A DNA stretch of 13,506 bases from Temnopleurus reevesii (taxonomy: Eukaryota; Echinodermata; Echinoidea; Temnopleuroida; Temnopleuridae): positions 94,555-108,060 of the forward strand of contig BQKZ01002970.1 in assembly GCA_036244855.1 (NCBI GenBank). The letters are read 5' to 3'. A model generated the notes under the pieces. The model searched no databases. It had not been told where the DNA came from and saw only the letters and a program-made list of their open reading frames with translations. Position 1 is the first letter of the stretch; each line of letters starts with the position of its first letter. Of this stretch, positions 9,588 through 13,506 are shown piece after piece. The position numbers were made by a program, and so were the translations under genes.

Positions 9588-9981
9588 CCCCCCCCCCCCC
9601 CCCAAAAAAAAAAAAAAAATTAAAAAAAAATTGTAAAAAAATGGTTGGTTGCCCTCCATTGCCACTTTTAAAAATTGTTGTTGGTCGGTCAAAAAAAGTT
9701 TTTCCTCTTTAATTTTTTCATATATAAAATATATTTTCGAAACAATTCATGAGAAAAAGACAAATTTTGAAATGGGATTGAAAAGCCAAATAACATCCGA
9801 AAAGGAAATTTCAGGTCATTATTTACATGTTTATCTTAATTATGCTGTGATATTGCAAATCAAGTGAAAAATAAAATTAAAAAAAAATGTGCTCAAGTTG
9901 GACCATTTTCAGAGGGTTAGTTAGGAGAGGGCAACCACACATTTTGGGGTGTTTTTTTTGAGGGGGGGGGGTTTGGGGGGG
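9588..9981 (+). mobile_element. Inverted-repeat element N1 with homopolymer arms
   Basis: The inner termini GGTTGCCCTC (9647-9656) and GAGGGCAACC (9927-9936) are exact inverted repeats enclosing AT-rich DNA. Outside them the arms mirror each other in composition. On the left are 16 C, 16 A, TT and 9 A before the terminus. On the right, read inward from the other strand, are 7 C, 3 A, 10 C and then T with 8 A. The element is about 290 bp between inner ends, or 394 bp with the arms. No transposase could fit. No clear target duplication is seen. Open frames here only read through the homopolymers. The copy at 3849-4020 is its older relative in opposite orientation. Homopolymer lengths may not be accurate in the assembly. 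Confidence 0.7.
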
Positions 9982-10349
9982 TAACCTTATGAGAACAGAT
10001 GTAAAAGATGTTGGATAAGTGAAATAAAAGCTCTATCTTTCATCTGATAGAGCTAATTGTGAAAGCTTGAATGAGGAGTTGTTTACATCGACCACTTTCA
10101 CTGTCCTTTGATATCTAGTGAATCTTAGAGCATCTGACGGTCTTGACCGATGAAGATGGGGTCGGCTAAATATGGAAGAGATGCTGCCACATAGAATAAG
10201 GCTTTAAACCAACTGATGGAGTCATTGTAAGGATGAATTATAAGAAGCAAATTGAGTCTGGCATGTCATTTGTTCTGTTAAAAAAATGGAGGTTCATATC
10301 ATTCTTGCAGCAATCATATATTAATCTGAGGAATCACATAAAGATTTTA
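9982..10349. other. Unassigned stretch with a 9-bp perfect hairpin
   Basis: AGCTCTATC (10029-10037) and GATAGAGCT (10046-10054) form a perfect 9-bp stem with an 8-nt loop. No U-tract follows and no RNA family was recognised. No coding region or repeat was seen in the rest. Confidence 0.45.
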
Positions 10350-10505
10350 TCAATTGCAAGTTGCAGTTGATCATCATACCCATTATTAAAACCATTGTTT
10401 GAGACACATCTTGTCACAAGCACATATAGTGCACTAAGAAAATTGTGTGTTTCAATTTGCAACTATTTTGCAGTTGCAATCAATCTACTTTCTAGCAACA
10501 CCCTA
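10350..10505. mobile_element. Element M2: decayed relative of the TAA MITE at 1963-2120
   Basis: Shares an exact 21-bp block with M1: 10352-10372 equals 1989-2009, beginning AATTGCAAGTTGCAG. On the right it has TTTGCAGTTGCAATCAATCT and ends in AGCAACACCCTA (to 10505), which reverse-complements to TAGGGTGTTGCT and matches M1's left terminus GGGGGTGTTGCT. The left inverted end is not recognisable, so this copy has lost or mutated it. The middle has diverged completely. Confidence 0.65.
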
Positions 10506-10755
10506 TATGTCTGTGAATCGCATTATCAGAAGTTTCTACTGGGCTAGAATTGAAAGTATTGGGTGTACATTTCAGCCTGTGGGAGATATTATCTCTGAAA
10601 GTTGATATTGTACTACTGAACCTGTATTTCAACTCTGATCTCCATCGTTCCTCTTTGATCTTATCGACTGGAAATGATCACACATGTGTCTTGGGAGCCT
10701 CAGAAAACAAACTTGCTCATCGAAACAAATTTATTTGAAATCTGATTTAATTTGA

Positions 10756-11018
10756 TATGAAATTTGCAAAATAAGGAATTCTTCCTTTTTTCTAAGGGGG
10801 GGGGGGTAAAGCTAAGAATGAGAGTGACAGCTTTCATCCTTACTTCACTGGAATCTCATTCTTTTAATAATTCACTCTTTCCAGGATCATTTTCAATCAG
10901 TATTTTTTAAATTGAGGATAGCCTTGCCATTGAATCCTTCCTGGGGTCACTCTCATTCTTAGCTTTACCCCCCCCCCCTTAGAAAAAAGGAAGAATTCCT
11001 TATTTTGCAAATTTCATA
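10756..11018. repeat. Perfect 73-bp inverted repeat with 117-bp spacer
   Basis: The left arm (10756-10828) and right arm (10946-11018) are exact reverse complements over all 73 bases. This includes an equal-length homopolymer, 11 G at 10796-10806 and 11 C at 10968-10978. The arms start at TATGAAATTTGCAAAATAAG and end at GAATGAGAGTGAC. The spacer (10829-10945) is unique. No target duplication is seen outside the arms. It could be a fold-back or MITE-type element, a recent inverted duplication, or a template-switch artefact. The arms would form a very stable cruciform or RNA hairpin if transcribed. Confidence 0.9.
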
Positions 11019-11046
11019 CGTATGGATGATCTGTGGGTACATATAC

Positions 11047-11316
11047 CTATATGATTGTTGTCTTTCTTTCTCGGTTTTGAATCCTGAATCTCGTATCTGG
11101 GAGAGCCATTGACCCCATTGTAACCGAATCTCTCTTTAACCAGCGATGACACCCTAACTTGGGTATGATTGGCATGCATTCAACATCCTTTGTCTCGGTC
11201 AACGCTACCTCGATAATTTTTTCGTCTGCGGGCCGCTTCTCTTTATCAAAACTTTGTGCTACTGATTGGGATCGGCAGGCTGAGTGTGTAGCGCTGCTTC
11301 TTGTAAATTGAGCCAA
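11047..11316 (-). other. Weak candidate exon on the minus strand
   Basis: An 89-codon open frame on the minus strand has higher GC and CpG content than its surroundings and a non-AT-driven residue mix (for example DKEKRPADEKIIEVALTE). It opens with TTG rather than ATG, and no convincing acceptor and donor pair was identified. ATCGAG/GTAGCG within the frame could be a donor. No known domain was recognised. It may be an exon, a pseudogene fragment or chance. Confidence 0.2.
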
Positions 11317-11330
11317 GAAAAATATTCTTT

Positions 11331-11690
11331 TCCAGGCTACAGTGGTAGGGGTGATGCCTTCGATTTGTTGGAATTGAGGTGGTCATTTGGTGTTTTTCAG
11401 GACACTGAATTCAAGTTGACAAGTGCATCACCAACATGAGTGGAGTTACACTGTGTGAATATTTGCTGAAAGTTTAGGAGTAAGGAAGATTTTATATTTG
11501 CTTTTAAACGGCTTTTATAATTATCCAGGCTACAAAAGTAAGAGTTATATGATTTGTGTATGAGTTGTTAGAACTGAGATGGAACTTTCATGTTTTTTTA
11601 AATCAAGTTGACTTGTAGCATCGTATGAGTCGGGCTGGACCTAGTCAATATTTTTCAAATACATTTGGATATCCTACAGGCTAATAAGAA
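11331..11690. repeat. Family D diverged tandem repeat (2-3 copies, ~193/151 bp)
   Basis: TCCAGGCTACA begins at 11331 and 11524, and a variant CTACAGGCTAATAAG at 11674. After each of the first two starts the order is the same: a GATTTGT-like word, AGTTGTTAGAA or TTGTTGGAATT, GAGRTGG, TTTTT, TCAAGTTGAC, then a short piece resembling ATGAGTSGRGYT, and AATATTT. Similarity is well below that of families A-C, so this is an old duplication. Confidence 0.6.
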
Positions 11691-12400
11691 GAGAAAATGT
11701 TTATGCTTTCTTGGTTAACATGGTTCATTTTCATATGGTATAATGTATATAGACATGATTCATATTGATAGGTGTGTTGAAATCTACTCTGCTTGTAAAT
11801 TTTTGTTGAATTTTGTCTTGTTGGCATAATCGATTCCTCATCATACAAGAAATCTATATGATATACATGTACATAGATTATTAAACTCACTGTATAGTGG
11901 GTTCATCAATTGGAATAAGTATGAAAGCTAAATTGCAACATGCAGATAGTCTCGATATGATCTTTCAAAGAGCTTGGAGGTGTCCTTGTGTTGAGTAATT
12001 GAATCATGGACCCCCTGTCATGAGCTCTGCCTATCTACGAAGGACAAGGTTGTTAGTACATCAACAAAGTCTACGTGTGGGACTGGGCTGAATTTTTTTG
12101 CAGATTATTCAAACGCTCTGCATTGATTTCTCTCAAATTTGTGGATATTCCTCAACAAATAATGCGAACATATGGTGCTGTTTTTGTTCTATTGGAAAAT
12201 TAATAGATGTGTGTTCATCCATGTTGAATTTATTGGTTTTTCTCAATGTGTATCTGCTTTGCAACCGCTAATACATCGATCCCAGCATTATCGTGATAGC
12301 GGCCTGTAGAATTTTCTGATGAACTTTCAAATTGGCACGATATGAATTTCTCGTATTCTAGCAAGGAAATATCAATAAGGAATAGAAGCAAGCGTTAAAT
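11691..12400. other. Gene-free stretch upstream of the right-hand gene
   Basis: AT-rich, with stop codons in all frames. No repeats or motifs were recognised. Confidence 0.45.
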
Positions 12401-12468
12401 GGATATGTCCTGTCGCAAGGAGCTACTCTAGCAGCGGTTAATAAACTGAACTTTTTTATGATGTCATC

Positions 12469-12707
12469 AAATATGGAGGATTAGTAAATAACAGATGGAC
12501 TTGATATCCTTAGCGCTCTGAAGTAGAGACTGAGGACTCTGGAACTCTAAAGGAAAACAGGAAAGTCTTATTGTTGTTTTCATCCAGAGTGAAAGCGAGG
12601 AAGAAACCCGAAGCTCAATGCTCTTGAGACTTCAATGGAAACGGAAGGATTTCGTTATTTTCATAAATGTCACAGCTTTGGAGTGGAGTCAAGTCACATG
12701 ACTTCCG
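12469..12707 (+). promoter_or_regulatory. Candidate proximal promoter of the right-hand gene
   Basis: Upstream of the first coding exon there are four common promoter-type motifs. An ATF/CRE-like TGATGTCATCA is at 12469-12479. ETS-type cores are ACGGAAG (12641-12647) and CTTCCG (12702-12707). AAGTCACATGACTT (12691-12704) is an interrupted palindrome around an E-box (CACATG). No TATA box is obvious. The clustering within 400 bp of a start codon is suggestive, but each motif alone is common. The transcription start is not determinable here. Confidence 0.35.
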
Positions 12708-12830
12708 AAATTTGAAGCAAAACCTTCATCATCAGCTCCACACCGTTTTGGATCACAATGCTTTTAATGTGCAATAGATTATAAGGGTTCAATTTCCAGT
12801 GAGCTTGATTGTGGTGCAGAGAATGAAAAA

Positions 12831-12971
12831 ATGGAAACAAATTCTCTCCAGAGAAGTTTGAGGCAGCCGGTGACGATACGCGGATCGTACGCTCAGACGG
12901 CTCGCGAGCTGATGCGGTTCGGATACGGGACCGACTGGTGGAGGTACCTGCATACCAGTAACAGCAGATAT
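12831..12971 (+). CDS. First coding exon of an unrecognised protein
   Basis: 47 codons run from ATG at 12831 to TAT at 12971 and are followed directly by GTAAGTAG, a near-perfect 5' splice site. The exon is strikingly CpG-rich compared with the surrounding AT-rich DNA. The residues have a protein-like mix: a basic N-terminus (SLQRSLRQPVTIRG), then ARELMRFGYGTDWWRYLHTS. No signal peptide or membrane segment is visible. The frame stays open upstream to 12768, so a longer exon entered through the CAG at 12797-12799 or 12817-12819 is possible and the ATG may then be internal. The next exon at 13464 is in phase 0 with this one. No family was recognised and no function is proposed. Confidence 0.6.
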
Positions 12972-13463
12972 GTAAGTAGATTACATCAATTAATCCACAT
13001 TTTTTTTAAAGCAAAGGTTTCTGCATTTATTAAACAAAAGTACAAATTCACAACATTTATAACTTATACAGACAAACAAGAATAACAATGATTAGAATAA
13101 TGAACACAAATATCATAAGCGGAGGGGGCAACTATCGTAAGCAAATAATAGCCTGAACTGATAGTAGCCAAGAAAGAAATTTGTAGGAATTCAGATCATT
13201 TATTCTAAATTTCATGATCATCACTGTGAGCAGAAGGGACAAAGGTTAGGGACAACGTAAACCACCTCCATTCAAGCAATAACAATATTTAATAGCTAGA
13301 TGGCAACAAAAGAAATGTTCACCCTTCTTATCGTATGGAAAAATGTTGAACAAGAGTCGAAACCTTGGAATTTTTTGCAATGATCTACATGAAGCTATTG
13401 TGAATAGTTGAATGATGTGGTTTACTTTGTCCCAGTCCTTTGTCCCCTCTTCTCACAGTGCAG
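12972..13463 (+). other. Intron 1 of the right-hand gene
   Basis: A 492-bp AT-rich interval begins with GTAAGT and ends in a pyrimidine-rich tract (TCCCAGTCCTTTGTCCCCTC) followed by two candidate acceptors: CACAG ending at 13458 and GTGCAG ending at 13463. Use of the second keeps the frame. Use of the first adds 5 nt and brings TGA into frame after five codons. Confidence 0.55.
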
Positions 13464-13506
13464 ACGCACTGGTTGAGCCGTATGTTTCAAAACGTAAATG
13501 CAAAAA
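13464..13506 (+). CDS. Second coding exon of the same gene, cut by the window edge
   Basis: After the acceptor at 13463, the phase-0 frame reads THWLSRMFQNVNAK with no stop to the end of the window. Joining at TAT/ACG continues the frame of exon 1 exactly. The piece is too short to identify a family. The gene continues to the right. Confidence 0.55.

Noticed and set aside
9454..9692. Overlapping frames on both strands encoding poly-Pro/poly-Lys or poly-Gly/poly-Phe
   Set aside because: Created by the C16 and A16 homopolymers of element N1.
10029..10054. Perfect 9-bp hairpin as a terminator or histone-type stem-loop
   Set aside because: The sequence does not match the histone stem-loop, no T-run follows, and the context is eukaryotic.
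11681..11890. 69-codon minus-strand open frame
   Set aside because: AT-rich translation without any coding or splice evidence.

Overview
The window looks like non-coding DNA from an animal nuclear genome. It is AT-rich. Long open frames are absent: the longest is under 100 codons. There are several unrelated tandem-repeat families, short inverted-repeat elements of the MITE type, and one clean exon-intron-exon arrangement at the right edge with a GTAAGT donor and a pyrimidine-rich acceptor. A marine invertebrate such as an echinoderm would fit the composition and repeat load. That is an impression; nothing in the sequence proves the species. There is one unresolved base (n at 1436). No bacterial-type gene, operon, tRNA, rRNA or CRISPR array was seen.

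Layout, left to right. Positions 1-1231 hold a seven-copy array of a ~180 bp unit (family A). It is followed by four 16-bp short repeats and a small hairpin (1238-1370). A 158-bp element with inverted ends and TAA duplications sits at 1963-2120. Family A resumes at 2370-3205, opening with a 107-bp leader identical to positions 1-107. Positions 3206-6838 are mostly featureless AT-rich DNA. They contain a diverged element fragment (3849-4020), a diverged ~80 bp repeat pair (4832 and 5787), a strong RFX X-box-like site (5014-5027) and a weak candidate exon (5881-6167). Positions 6838-7352 hold a ~120 bp tandem array (family B), followed closely by family C (7447-8525, ~185 bp, about six copies), in which every copy carries an ATGGCKG motif. 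A CpG-rich patch lies at 9339-9422. An inverted-repeat element with homopolymer arms lies at 9588-9981. A second copy of the TAA element lies at 10350-10505, and a perfect 73-bp inverted repeat spans 10756-11018. A diverged ~190/150 bp repeat (family D) covers 11331-11690.

The only convincing protein-coding sequence is at the far right. A CpG-rich first coding exon (12831-12971) and the start of the next exon (13464 onward) are in frame across a 492-bp intron. They belong to a plus-strand gene of unrecognised function that continues past the window. The ~400 bp upstream hold plausible promoter motifs: an E-box-like near-palindrome, two ETS-type cores and an ATF/CRE-like site.

No multi-gene system was found. 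The notable content is structural: two arrays sharing an identical head, three tandem families with near-nucleosomal periods, periodic YY1-like motifs, and a perfect long inverted repeat.
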